A stretch of 64,000 bases of DNA from Prado023 sp963777855 (GCA_963777855.1 CAVZRW010000007.1:80066-144065); one strand, 5' to 3'; shown: positions 28,501 to 37,052, counted from the first letter of the stretch. The notes: generated by a model from the sequence alone, not told the origin. A program made the numbers and translations.

Positions 28501-29209
28501 CCAGGGCGACCACGGCGCTGGCCACCAGCATCCACAGCACCAGGCGGCGGAAGGTGGCGGCATCGAGCCGGTGGAACACCCGGTTGCCCACCAGCCATCC
28601 CACGGCCATCATCGGCACTCCCACGGCGGCGGCGAGCAGCGCCTCGCGAGTCAGCTGACCGCCCAGGGTGAGCAGGGCCACGGCGGCGACCCCCTCGACC
28701 AGGAACACCGCCGAGAGCGTGCCCCGGAACGGCCGGGGCGCCATCCCCTGGGCCTGGAAGGCCACGACCAGGGGCGGGCCGTTCATGCCCGTGCTGGTCA
28801 GCAGCACCCCGCTGGCGGCCCCGACTGTGACCTCGGTGGTCCGGCCCGGTCGCAGGGTCAGGCCGCGGGCGACCACAGCGGTGGAGACGAGCAGCACGAC
28901 GGCGATCACGGCGGTGAGCGCCCGCTCGGGCACGCGGGTCAGCACCCACAGGCCCAGCGGCATGGCGGCCAGGCCGGCCAGCGAGACCACCCCGGCGTGG
29001 CGCCAGTCGACGAACGAGCGGTCGGCCCTCAGGACGGCCACGCTGATCAGCAGGCTCACCAGCGTGGTCGCCACGACCGCCGGAGCCGGGCCCAGCACCA
29101 GCGCCAGCAGGGGCACGGCCACCAGCGCGAAGCCGAACCCCGTGACCGACTGGACCACCGCCGCCAGTCCGAAGACGGCCGCGACAGCCAGGATCACGCC
29201 AGCGCTCAC
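28481..29209 (-). CDS. TauE/SafE family sulfite/organo-anion exporter
   Basis: Integral membrane protein of 242 residues with about seven to eight helices. It begins VSAGVILAVAAVFGLAAVVQ, then SVTGFGFALVAVPLLALVL, the conserved GFG-containing TauE helix, and a repeat half-domain beginning TVGAASGVLLTSTGMNGPPLVVA near 142. The family moves sulfite, sulfoacetate or related anions across the membrane; the substrate here is unknown. GTG 29209 is chosen from the start of hydrophobicity and a -10-like GATGAT 6 bases upstream. It converges with a GNAT gene. Confidence 0.85.
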   Translation of the reverse strand: MSAGVILAVAAVFGLAAVVQSVTGFGFALVAVPLLALVLGPAPAVVATTLVSLLISVAVLRADRSFVDWRHAGVVSLAGLAAMPLGLWVLTRVPERALTAVIAVVLLVSTAVVARGLTLRPGRTTEVTVGAASGVLLTSTGMNGPPLVVAFQAQGMAPRPFRGTLSAVFLVEGVAAVALLTLGGQLTREALLAAAVGVPMMAVGWLVGNRVFHRLDAATFRRLVLWMLVASAVVALVSALRA

Positions 29210-29215
29210 CCCCCG

Positions 29216-29221
29216 ATCATC
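29216..29221 (-). promoter_or_regulatory. Possible -10 box of tauE (leaderless)
   Basis: GATGAT on the minus strand, 6 bases before GTG 29209. A G-rich run on the minus strand (29225-29250, four or more G-tracts) lies immediately upstream and could fold into a G-quadruplex. Confidence 0.3.
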
Positions 29222-29257
29222 CCAGCCACCCCCACCCCCATCCCCCACCCAATCCTG

Positions 29258-29431
29258 CCTCCGCGTCCAGCAGGGAGCCTCCGCTCCAGCAGAGAACCCG
29301 TGTCGACAGAGAACCTCCGTGTCGACAGAGATCCTCGGCTTCGGCGGACCCCGGCCGCTTCGACAGACACCCTCCGCATCAGCAGTGATCCTCCGCATCA
29401 GCAGAGACCCTCCGCGTCGATGCGGAGGATC
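29258..29431. repeat. ~19-bp imperfect tandem repeat array upstream of tauE
   Basis: About nine head-to-tail units with consensus nCCTCCGcnTCnaCAGaGA fill this stretch; the best copies lie at about 29,370-29,408 (CCTCCGCATCAGCAGTGA, then CCTCCGCATCAGCAGAGA). The array ends in the palindrome CCTCCGC-6-GCGGAGG (29409-29428). GATCCTCCGC at 29387-29396 has inverted copies at 29422-29431 and 29441-29450. No reading frame through it looks protein-like. It lies in the 381-base gap between the merR stop and the tauE start. Confidence 0.7.
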
Positions 29432-29480
29432 GGACCCTGTGCGGAGGATCTGCGGCCGGCGCGCCGGCCGCCGGACAGCT

Positions 29481-29585
29481 GGCGGAAGGGCAGCTCGCGG
29501 AAGGGCGGTGGCGGTGGCAGTGGCGGAGAAGGCGGGGGACGGGCGGTGGCGTCCGGGGCGGCGGACGGGGCCGGTGGCGGACGTG
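29481..29585. repeat. G-rich GGTGGCGG-type low-complexity repeats downstream of merR
   Basis: Two copies of GCGGAAGGGC (29482-29491, 29497-29506) are followed by degenerate GGTGGCGG/GGGGC units up to the merR stop. No gene or defined hairpin is seen. Confidence 0.45.
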
Positions 29586-29590
29586 GGCGT

Positions 29591-30169
29591 TCAGCCGACC
29601 GAGCGCAGCCAGCGTCCCGCCGGCCGGGGCGGGGCGTCCTCCGCTGCGGACTCCACGGGCACATGGGCCATCGACTCGGTCACATCCGACCACACCGCGC
29701 CGATCGCGATTCCGAACACTCCCTGGCCCCCGTTGACCAGGTCGATCACGTCGTCGTCGTTGGCGCACTCGTAGACGCTGATCCCGTCACTCATGAGGGT
29801 GAGCGTGGACAGGTCCCCGATCCCCCGCTCGCGCAGGGTCGCGATCGAGGCCCGCACCCCCGCCAGCGAGACGCCGGTCTCGAGCAGTCGGCGCACCACC
29901 TGCAGCACGAGGATGTCGCGCAGCGAGTACAGCCGCGTGGTGCCTGACCCGCCGGCGGTGCGGATCGAGGGGGCGACGAGACCGGTGCGCGCCCAGTGGT
30001 CGAGCTGGCGGTAGGTGATGCCCGCCGCTGTGGCCGCCACGGGTCCCCGGTACCCGAACCCCGACCTCGGACAGGGGTCGGGGATCGCGAACAGGGCCTG
30101 CTGCGCCGGGTCGATGCGCACGGGGACCAGACGCGCGGGACCTGCCTGCGGGGAACGGGTGTCGTCCAT
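29591..30169 (-). CDS. MerR family transcriptional regulator (FtsR/Rv1828-like)
   Basis: DNA-binding regulator of 192 residues. The winged helix is AATAAGITYRQLDHWARTGLV near 46-66, followed by RLYSLRDILVLQVVRRLLETG, the second half of the MerR domain. The C-terminal region (about 110-192) has no metal-binding Cys and resembles the ligand-free actinobacterial group that includes Rv1828 and corynebacterial FtsR. ATG 30169 follows GGAAGG; TACAGT at 30,226-30,231 is a plausible -10. Neighbours are the suf operon end and the repeat array before tauE; targets are unknown. Confidence 0.85.
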   Translation of the reverse strand: MDDTRSPQAGPARLVPVRIDPAQQALFAIPDPCPRSGFGYRGPVAATAAGITYRQLDHWARTGLVAPSIRTAGGSGTTRLYSLRDILVLQVVRRLLETGVSLAGVRASIATLRERGIGDLSTLTLMSDGISVYECANDDDVIDLVNGGQGVFGIAIGAVWSDVTESMAHVPVESAAEDAPPRPAGRWLRSVG

Positions 30170-30225
30170 GGCGAAGCCTTCCGATGCATCGCGTTGGGGG
30201 AAGGCTCGCGAAAGTGGGGAACCTG

Positions 30226-30231
30226 ACTGTA
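30226..30231 (-). promoter_or_regulatory. -10 box of merR
   Basis: TACAGT on the minus strand, 56 bases before ATG 30169, which leaves room for a leader with a GGAAGG ribosome binding site. Confidence 0.4.
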
Positions 30232-30300
30232 CGCGCCCCAACGGCCACCCTCACCCCGACACGCCCACCCACCCGACCCCACCACGCACCCCACCACGCA

Positions 30301-30365
30301 GATTCTCCCGGAGTGCTTCGAATCTCCCCGCAGTGCCGGGAGATTCGGGAAGGTCCGGGAGAATC
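30301..30365. repeat. Nested four-arm inverted repeat between suf operon and merR
   Basis: The outer arms GATTCTCCCGGA (30301-30312) and TCCGGGAGAATC (30354-30365) are perfect 12-bp complements. The inner arms GAATCTCCC (30320-30328) and GGGAGATTC (30338-30346) are perfect 9-bp complements. All four arms are variants of one GA(A/T)TCTCCC word, so the block offers either a hairpin terminator for suf or four half-sites for a regulator acting on merR. Confidence 0.7.
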
Positions 30366-30454
30366 CGGCGAGGTGGCAGGCCCGGGCAGGGCGAGCGGCG
30401 CCGGGGCGGTGGGCGCACGGGCTCGCGGCGCGGGGTCGCGAGGTGGCCGGCCCG

Positions 30455-30533
30455 GGCGGATCGGGCGGGCCGGGCGGATCGGGCCCGGGCGCGGGGTGGG
30501 GTGGGGGGCGGGGTGGGGGCGGGGTGGGGCGTC
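30455..30533. repeat. GC-rich tandem repeats and G-tract run at the 3' end of the suf operon
   Basis: CGGGCGGATCGGGC-type units (30455-30490) pass into a run of GGGGTGGGG blocks reaching the sufT stop. Bases 30476-30495 match the 20-bp core of the repeat at 38846-38891 at 19 of 20 positions. The stretch 30170-30531 holds no gene. Confidence 0.55.
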
Positions 30534-30846
30534 AGACGTTGAAGCCCAAGGCGCGCAGCATCTCGCGGCCGTCGTCGGTGATCTTGTCCGGGCCCCACGG
30601 GGGCATCCACACCCAGTTGAGCCGGAAGTCGTCGACGATCCCGTCGAGCGCCGCCCGGGTCTGGTCCTCGATCACGTCCGTCAGCGGGCAGGCGGCCGAG
30701 GTCAGCGTCATGTCGAGCACGGCGACGTTGTCGTCGTCCACATGCACGCCGTAGACCAGGCCCAGGTCGACCACGTTGATCCCCAGCTCGGGGTCGACCA
30801 CGTCATGCAGGGCCTCCATGACGTCCTCGTCGGTGGCTGCACTCAT
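30532..30846 (-). CDS. sufT: SufT, metal-sulfur cluster assembly factor (DUF59)
   Basis: A 104-residue DUF59/MIP18-family protein that helps mature Fe-S proteins. It shows DVVDPELGINVVDLGLVYGV near 15-34, the reactive Cys region TLTSAACPLTDVIEDQ near 47-62, and WVWMPPWGPDKIT near 79. It is the last gene of the suf operon, and its ATG overlaps the sufU stop (TGATG at 30844-30848). Position and sequence match Rv1466. Length is usual. Confidence 0.93.
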   Translation of the reverse strand: MSAATDEDVMEALHDVVDPELGINVVDLGLVYGVHVDDDNVAVLDMTLTSAACPLTDVIEDQTRAALDGIVDDFRLNWVWMPPWGPDKITDDGREMLRALGFNV

Positions 30847-31293
30847 CAGGAACTCCCTCGGGCCAGGGCCTGGGCGGTTGCGTCCTTCCAGGCCATCCAG
30901 GACAGCAGCGCGCACTTGACCCGCGCCGGGTACTTCGCCACGCCGGAGAAGGCGATGGCATCGCCGAGCATGTCCTCGTCCGGCTCGGCGGCGGACTGCA
31001 TCAGGGCCAGGAACTGCTCGTGCGTTGGCCATCGCCTCGGCGACGGTGTGGTGCAGCAGCAGCTCGTACATCACGCTGGCCGACGCCTGCGAGATGGAGC
31101 AGCCCTGGTTGTCGTAGGAGATGTCGGCGACCGTGGCGGCCTCACCGGCGCCCTCGAGGTGCACGCGCAGGGTGATCTCGTCGCCGCAGGTCGGGTTCAC
31201 GTGGTGGACCTCGGCCTCGTACGGCTCACGCAGGCCGCGACCCACCGGGTTGCGGTAGTGGTCGAGGATGATCTCCTGGTACAGCGAGTCCAT
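30846..31293 (-). CDS. sufU: SufU, Fe-S assembly scaffold/sulfur-transfer protein, one frameshift near 31,024
   Basis: Zinc-dependent sulfurtransferase that receives persulfide from SufS. About 148 residues. It begins MDSLYQEIILDHYRNP, with Cys in VNPTCGDEI near 36 and the DNQGCSISQASAS motif near 61. An extra C after AEAMANA shifts the frame; corrected, the protein continues EQFLALMQS to KCALLSWMAW, carrying the third ligand Cys, and ends at 30,846. ATG 31293 overlaps the sufS stop (TGATG). The lesion is probably a sequencing error. Confidence 0.88.
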
Positions 31294-32576
31294 CACGCCA
31301 CCCCGAAGAAGGCCTGCGCCCGGCGCACCCCGGCCGCGAGCGCGTCGATGTCGGAGGGCTGGTTGTAGAGCGCGACGCTGGCCCGGGTGGTGGCCGGCAC
31401 GCCGAAGCGCCGGCACGTCGGCCACGCGCAGTGGTGGCCCACGCGCACCGCGACCCCGTCGTCGTCGAGCACCTGGCCGACGTCGTGGGGATGGATCCCG
31501 TCGACCACGAACGACACCGCTCCCCCACGGTCGAGCGCGTCGGCGGGCCCGATGATCCGCACGCCGGGGATCTCGCCGAGTGCGCCCAGCATCAGCTCGG
31601 TCAGGGCGTGCTCGTGCGCGGCGACGGCCGGCATGCCGACCTTCTCCAGGTAGCCGACGGCCGCGGCGAGCCCGACGGCCTGGGCCACGTTGGGCGACCC
31701 GGCCTCGAAGCGCTGCGGCGGGGCCGCGAACGTCGAGCGCTGCATGGTCACCGTCTCGATCATCGAGCCGCCGGTGACGAACGGCGGCATGGCGGCCAGC
31801 ACCTCGGCGCGACCCCACAGGCAGCCCACGCCCGTGGGCCCGAGCATCTTGTGCCCGGAGAACGCCAGCAGGTCGACGCCCAGCTCGGTGACGTCCACGG
31901 GCATGTGCGGCACTGACTGGCAGGCGTCGAGCACGACCAGCGCGCCGACCTCCCGCGCACGGGCCACGAGGGGCTGCACCGGGTTGAGGGTGCCCAGGAT
32001 GTTCGACTGGTGGACGAAGGCCACCACCCGGGTGCGCTCCGTGATCACCCGGTCGAGGTCGGCCAGGTCCAGGCGCCCCTCCTCGGTGACGCCGATCCAG
32101 CGCAGGACGGCCCCGGTCTTGTCGCACAGGTCCTGCCAGGGCACCAGGTTGGCGTGGTGCTCCATCTCGGTGACCACGATCTCGTCGCCCGCGGCCAGCA
32201 CGAACCGCTGCCCGCCCTCGGGCAGGGGCGCTCCGTGCGCGGCCTTGGCCGTGGCCGAGGAGAACGCGTGCGAGACCACGTTGATCGACTCGGTGGCGTT
32301 GCGCGTGAAGACGAGGTCCTGCGCGCGGGCGCCGATGAACTCGGCGATGGTGGCCCGGGCGTTCTCGAAGGCGTCCGTGGCCTGTTCGGCCAGGAAGTGC
32401 GCGCCCCGGTGCACGGCGGCGTTGTGCGTCTCGTAGAACTCCCGCTCGGCGTCGAGCACCGCGAACGGCTTCTGCGAGGTGGCCGCCGAGTCGAGGTACA
32501 CCAGCGGCCGCCCACCGCGCACGGTGCGCGCCAGGATCGGGAAGTCGGCCCGCAGGGCCGGGTCGAGCAGCGTCAC
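31293..32576 (-). CDS. sufS: SufS cysteine desulfurase
   Basis: PLP enzyme converting cysteine to alanine and delivering sulfur as a persulfide to SufU. Intact, 427 residues. It shows YLDSAATSQKP near 27, the cofactor-stacking His in MEHHANLVPW near 138, the PLP Lys in SGHKMLGPTG near 242 and the catalytic Cys in VGHHCAWPTC near 381, a type II (SufS) arrangement. GTG 32576 overlaps the sufC stop (GTGA). Coupled to sufU downstream. Confidence 0.96.
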   Translation of the reverse strand: MTLLDPALRADFPILARTVRGGRPLVYLDSAATSQKPFAVLDAEREFYETHNAAVHRGAHFLAEQATDAFENARATIAEFIGARAQDLVFTRNATESINVVSHAFSSATAKAAHGAPLPEGGQRFVLAAGDEIVVTEMEHHANLVPWQDLCDKTGAVLRWIGVTEEGRLDLADLDRVITERTRVVAFVHQSNILGTLNPVQPLVARAREVGALVVLDACQSVPHMPVDVTELGVDLLAFSGHKMLGPTGVGCLWGRAEVLAAMPPFVTGGSMIETVTMQRSTFAAPPQRFEAGSPNVAQAVGLAAAVGYLEKVGMPAVAAHEHALTELMLGALGEIPGVRIIGPADALDRGGAVSFVVDGIHPHDVGQVLDDDGVAVRVGHHCAWPTCRRFGVPATTRASVALYNQPSDIDALAAGVRRAQAFFGVA

Positions 32577-33337
32577 GCCGAGGCCGCCGCCGTGGTGTAG
32601 CGCACGTAGCCCTCGGCCTCGATGGCATCCGCGAGCTCCGGGCCGCCCTGGTCGACGATCCGGCCGTCGACGAACACGTGCACGTACTCCGGGCGCACGT
32701 AGCGCAGGATCCGGGTGAAGTGGGTGATCAGCAGCACGCCGGCGTCGCCGGACTCCCGCACGCGGTTGATCCCCTCGGAGACCACCCGCAGCGCATCGAC
32801 GTCCAGGCCGGAGTCGGTCTCGTCGAGGATCGCCATCTTCGGGGCGAGCAGCTCGAGCTGCAGGATCTCGGCGCGCTTGCGCTCACCGCCGGAGAACCCC
32901 TCGTTGACGTTGCGCTGGGCGAAGCTGGGGTCGATCTGCAGGCGCTCCATGGCGGCCTTCATCTCCTTGAGCCACAGGCGCAGCTTGGGCGCCTCGCCCC
33001 GGATCGCGGTGGCCGAGGTGCGCAGGAAGTTCGACACCGAGACGCCGGGCACCTCGACTGGGTGCTGCATGGCCAGGAACAGCCCGGCCCGGGCACGCTC
33101 GTCGACGCTCATGGCCAGCACGTCCTGGCCGTCGAGGGTCACGGTCCCCGAGGAGATCGTGTACTTCGGGTGCCCGGCGATGGCGTAGGCCAGCGTGGAC
33201 TTGCCCGAGCCGTTCGGGCCCATCAGGGCGTGCGTCTCGCCGGAGTTCACGGTCAGGTTGACCCCGGTGAGGATCTCCTTGGTGCCGCCGTCGGCCTCGA
33301 CGGTGACGTGCAGGTCGTTGATCTGCAGGGTGGACAT
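32573..33337 (-). CDS. sufC: SufC, Fe-S cluster assembly ATPase
   Basis: ABC-type ATPase of the SufBCD scaffold. Intact, 254 residues. Walker A is GPNGSGKSTLAYAIAGHP near 41, the Q-loop is LAMQHPVEVPG near 88, the signature FSGGERKRAEILQ is near 149 and Walker B MAILDETDSGLD near 170. No membrane segment is present. It lies between the ferredoxin gene and sufS and starts 24 bases after the ferredoxin stop, with its own short leader. Confidence 0.97.
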   Translation of the reverse strand: MSTLQINDLHVTVEADGGTKEILTGVNLTVNSGETHALMGPNGSGKSTLAYAIAGHPKYTISSGTVTLDGQDVLAMSVDERARAGLFLAMQHPVEVPGVSVSNFLRTSATAIRGEAPKLRLWLKEMKAAMERLQIDPSFAQRNVNEGFSGGERKRAEILQLELLAPKMAILDETDSGLDVDALRVVSEGINRVRESGDAGVLLITHFTRILRYVRPEYVHVFVDGRIVDQGGPELADAIEAEGYVRYTTAAASA

Positions 33338-33361
33338 GCGGGTGCTCCAGTTCTCGGGCGG

Positions 33362-33671
33362 TCAGGCCACGGTCACGACGACGGTGTCGCCTTCGACGGA
33401 AACGGGGTAGGTGGCAACGGCCGTCACGGCGGGCGGGCCGCTGGGCTGGCCGGTGCGCAGGTCGAACCGGGAGCCGTGCAGCCAGCACTCCAGCGTGCAG
33501 CCATCGACCTCCCCCTCGGCCAGGGACACGTCGGCGTGCGAGCAGACGTCGGAGACGCGCGAACCACTGGCCCTCGGTGTGCACGATGGCGATCGGATGG
33601 CCGTCGATCACCACGCGGTGCGCGCTGCCCTCGGGCACGTCGGTGACCGAGCAGGCGGCCTGGGCGCTCAC
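33362..33671 (-). CDS. Rieske-type ferredoxin in the suf operon, one frameshift near 33,560
   Basis: Small non-heme Rieske ferredoxin of about 103 residues. Read across one frame change it shows VSAQAACSVTDVPEGSA at the N-terminus, then CSHADVSLAEGEVDG and CTLECWLHGSRFDLR, giving the Cys-x-His and Cys-x-x-His ligands of a [2Fe-2S] cluster. It presumably supplies electrons for cluster assembly; this gene sits between sufD and sufC in many actinobacteria. GTG 33671 overlaps the sufD stop (GTGA). Confidence 0.85.
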
Positions 33672-34872
33672 AGGGCGCCTCCGTCGGTGTCATCGAATTC
33701 GTAGAGCGGGTCCACCGCGCCGAGCTCGGCGTCGACGGCGGCGAGCAGCCGCTCGGCTACCTCGGGAACGCCGATCCGGTTGATCGCGTCGGCGAAGAAG
33801 CCGCGGACCACCAGGCGGCGGGCGATCGACTCCGGGATGCCGCGGCTCATCAGGTAGAACAGCTGCTCGTCGTCGAAGCGGCCGGTGGCGCTGGCGTGCC
33901 CGGCGCCCTCGATCTCGCCGGTCTCGATCTCCAGGTTGGGCACCGAGTCCGCCCGGGCACCGTCGGTGAGCACCAGGTTGCGGTTGAGCTCGTACGTGTG
34001 GGTGCCGGTCGCCGCGGCGCGGATCAGCACGTCACCGATCCAGACGGTGTGCGCCGAGTCGCCCTGCAGCGCGCCCTTGTAGATGACGTCGCTGCGGCAG
34101 CCAGGCACCGAGTGGTCGACGAACAGCCGGTGCTCGAGGTGCTGGCCGGCATCGGCGAAGTACACCCCGACCAGCTCGGCGTCCCCGCCGCGGCCGCGGT
34201 ACTCCACCGAGGCGGTGTGCCGCACGAGCGACCCGCCCAGGCTGACCACCACCGAGCGCAGCGTCGCATCGGCCTCCAGCACCGCATGCTGCTGGGCCAC
34301 GTGCACGACCTCGTCGTTCCACAGCTGGTTGCTGACCAGGGTCAGGGTCGCCCCCTGGCCCACGTGCACCTCGACGTTGTCGCGACGGCCCCGGGCGCCG
34401 TGACGTGGTCGAGGATGACGACCGCGTGGGCGTTGGCACCCACCTCGACGAGCACGTGGCCGAACAGCGCCCGGGCCTCGTCGACCGGGGCGGCGAAGGT
34501 CACGTGCGCGGAGGCCGCCTCGGCCTCGGGGGCCACCGTGACCGCCACGGCGCGGCTCGCGGAGGCGAAGGCCTGGGCCGAGACGCGGTCGCTGGGCGTG
34601 AACCACGCGCCCACCCGCGGGTCCCGCTGCGCGAGGGTCTCGACGCGCGCCGCGCCCAACGTCGACCAGGTGAAGTCCAGGTCGGCGGTGGGGCCGGCGG
34701 CGGCGGAGCCGTCGTGCAGGCCGCCGAGGCGCTCCAGCGGGGTGAACCGCCACTCCTCCTCGCGGCCGGTGAGCACCGGGAAGTCCGCGGGGTCCCCGGA
34801 GTGGATCCGGGGCGCCAGGTCATGGGCAGGAGCGGCGAGGCTGACCTCGCGCTCCTCGATCGTGGACGTCAT
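33668..34872 (-). CDS. sufD: SufD, Fe-S cluster assembly protein, one frameshift near 34,385
   Basis: Scaffold partner of SufB and SufC, about 401 residues. The N-terminal half (34342-34872) includes EEEWRFTPLERLGGLHDG; the core after the frame change reads DNVEVHVGQGATLTLVSNQLW, CRSDVIYKGALQGDS and ends FDDEQLFYLMSRGIPESIAR, typical of the SufBD beta-helix and its C-terminal helices. ATG 34872 overlaps the sufB stop (TGATG). The single missing or extra base near 34,385 is probably a sequencing error. Confidence 0.9.
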
Positions 34873-36306
34873 CAGCCGACGGCGCCTTCCATCTGCAGCT
34901 CGATCAGGCGGTTGAGCTCGAGGGCGTACTCCATCGGGCAGTTCCTTGCGCGATCGGCTCGATGAAGCCGCGCACGATCATCGCCATCGCCTCGTCCTCG
35001 GTCAGCCCGCGGCTCATCAGGTAGAAGAGCTGGTCCTCGCTGACCTTGGAGACGGTCGCCTCGTGCCCCATCGACACGTCGTCCTCGCGGACGTCGACGT
35101 ACGGGTAGGTGTCCGAGCGGGAGATGTCGTCGACCAGCAGCGCGTCGCACTTGCACCGTGGACTTCGACGTGGTGGAGCCCTCGAGCACCTGCACCAGGC
35201 CCCGGTACGAGGTGCGGCCGCCGCCGCGCGCGATCGACTTCGACACGATCGTCGAGGAGGTGTGCGGCGCGGCGTGCACCATCTTGGCGCCGGCGTCCTG
35301 GTGCTGGCCCTCGCCGGCCATCGCCACCGAGAGCATCTCGCCCTTGGCGTGCTCGCCGGTCATGTAGACCGCCGGGTACTTCATGGTGACCTTGGAGCCG
35401 ATGTTGCCGTCGATCCACTCCATGGTCGCGCCCTCGTGGGCAGACGGCGCGCTTGGTGACCAGGTTGTAGACGTTGTTCGACCAGTTCTGGATGGTCGTG
35501 TAGCGGCAGCGCGCGTTCTTCTTCACGATGATCTCCACGACCGCGGAGTGCAGCGAGTCGGTGGAGTAGATCGGCGCGGTGCAGCCCTCGACGTAGTGCA
35601 CGTACGCGCCCTCGTCGACGATGATCAGCGTCCGCTCGAACTGGCCCATGTTCTCGGTGTTGATCCGGAAGTAGGCCTGCAGCGGGATCTCGACCTGCAC
35701 GCCCTTGGGCACGTAGATGAACGAGCCACCGGACCAGACCGACGGTGTTCAGCGCGGCGAACTTGTTGTCGCCGACCGGGATCACCGTGCCGAAGTACTC
35801 CTTGAAGAGGTCCTCGTGCTCGCGCAGCGCCGGTGTCGGTGTCCAGGAAGATGACGCCCTGCTCCTCGAGGTCCTCGCGGATCTTGTGGTAGACCACCTC
35901 GGACTCGTACTGCGCCGCGACACCGGCGACCAGCCGCTGCTTCTCCGCCTCCGGGATGCCCAGCCGGTCGTAGGTGTTCTTGATGTCCTCGGGCAGGTCC
36001 TCCCAGGTGGCGGCCTGCTTCTCGGTGGAGCGCACGAAGTACTTGATGTTGTCGAAGTCGATGCCCGATCAGGTCGGCGCCCCAGGCGGGCATCGGCTTG
36101 CGGTCGAACAGCCGCAGGCCCTTGAGGCGCAGGTCGAGCATCCACGCCGGCTCGTTCTTCTTGGCCGAGATGTCCCGCACGACCTCCTCGTTGCAGGCCG
36201 CGCCGGGCGGTCGCCCCGGCGACGTCGGAGTCGGCCCAGCCGTACTCGTACCGGCCGAGGCCGTCGAGCTGCTCGTCCTGGGTCAGGCGACGATCTGCTC
36301 GGTCAT
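34872..36306 (-). CDS. sufB: SufB, Fe-S cluster assembly scaffold, about eight frameshifts
   Basis: Main scaffold of the SUF system, about 478 residues when corrected. It begins MTEQIVA, and recognisable blocks appear in the right order in different frames: MRDISAKKNEPAWMLDLRL, EAQKQRLVAG-like and YESEVVYHKI regions, then GSFIYVPKGV-type, VHYVEGCTAPIY, GAKMVHAAPHTSS and the terminal CPMEYALELNRLIELQMEG. Frame changes fall near 36,285, 36,205, 36,065, 35,828, 35,745, 35,440, 35,155 and 34,947. ATG 36306 follows GAGGAC, 10 bases after the sufR stop. Essential gene, so sequencing error is the likely cause. Confidence 0.88.
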
Positions 36307-36316
36307 CTATCTGTCC

Positions 36317-37016
36317 TCACAGTGGTACGGTGGCTACCGGCAGTGGGCGAGCCGTCCGATCGACGTGCGGGATGTGCGTGGTGCACACCCCGTCGCCGTG
36401 CGCGATGGTGGCCAGGCGCTGCACGTGGGTGCCGACCAGGCGGGAGATCACCTCGGTCTCGGCCTCGCACAGCTGCGGGAACTCGGCGGCCACGTGGGCC
36501 ACCGGGCAGTGGTGCTGGCAGAGCTGGCCGCCGGAGGCGATCGGGACACCCGGCGGCGTAACCCTCGGCGGTCAGGGCGTCGGCCAGGACCTCGACCCGC
36601 TCGTCGGGGGCGTGCGTGGGCTCGAGGAGGTCGGCGTAGCGGCGCTCGAGCTCGCCCACCCGGCGCCGGGCGAACTCCATCACCGCGTCGTCGCCGCCCG
36701 TCTCGGCCACGAACCGCAGAGCACCCACGGCCAGGTCGTCGTAGGCCTTCTCGAAGCGCTCGCGGCCGGCCTGGGTGAGGTGGTAGTAGCGCGCTGGACG
36801 ACCACGGCCGCGGGGCCGGGTGTCCGGGCCGTACGGCGGACGCTCGGAACTGTCGACCAGCCCGGCCTCGAGCAGGTCGTCCATGTGTTTGCGCACCGCC
36901 GCGCCGGTGAGCTCCAGGCGCTCGGCGACCTCGGACACGGTCGCCGGACCGCCCTCGAGCAGAGCACGCGCCACCCGGGCGGCAGCGCCCCTGAGGTTCC
37001 CGGACTGGATTTCCAC
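36317..37016 (-). CDS. sufR: SufR, Fe-S-sensing transcriptional repressor of the suf operon, one frameshift near 36,555
   Basis: DeoR/MarR-like winged-helix repressor of about 233 residues that carries an Fe-S cluster and autoregulates the suf operon in cyanobacteria and mycobacteria. The HTH is PATVSEVAERLELTGAAVRKH near 27-47. After the frame change the C-terminus gives GGQLCQHHCPVAHVAAEFPQLC, the cluster-binding cysteines. GTG 37016 has AACAAT 6 bases upstream, inside a dyad that may be its own operator. It leads the operon and is divergent from an ABC exporter. Confidence 0.88.
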
Positions 37017-37022
37017 AACCCC

Positions 37023-37028
37023 ATTGTT
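37023..37028 (-). promoter_or_regulatory. Possible -10 box of sufR (leaderless)
   Basis: AACAAT on the minus strand, 6 bases before GTG 37016, overlapping one arm of the TGTTGCG dyad. Confidence 0.35.
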
Positions 37029-37052
37029 GCGTATTTCCCCCGAACCGCAACA
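37025..37052. promoter_or_regulatory. Candidate SufR operator
   Basis: TGTTGCG (37025-37031) and CGCAACA (37046-37052) form a perfect 7-bp dyad with a 14-base spacer directly upstream of sufR, covering its probable -10 box. The GTTG/CAAC words recall the cyanobacterial SufR site, although half-site orientation and spacing differ. Confidence 0.45.

Noticed and set aside
29258..29431. CRISPR array
   Set aside because: The ~19-bp units follow each other without spacers, are too short and degenerate, and no cas genes are present.
34872..36306. sufB as a pseudogene
   Set aside because: All conserved blocks are present in order, changes are single bases, and neighbouring suf genes are intact and coupled; sequencing error is more likely.
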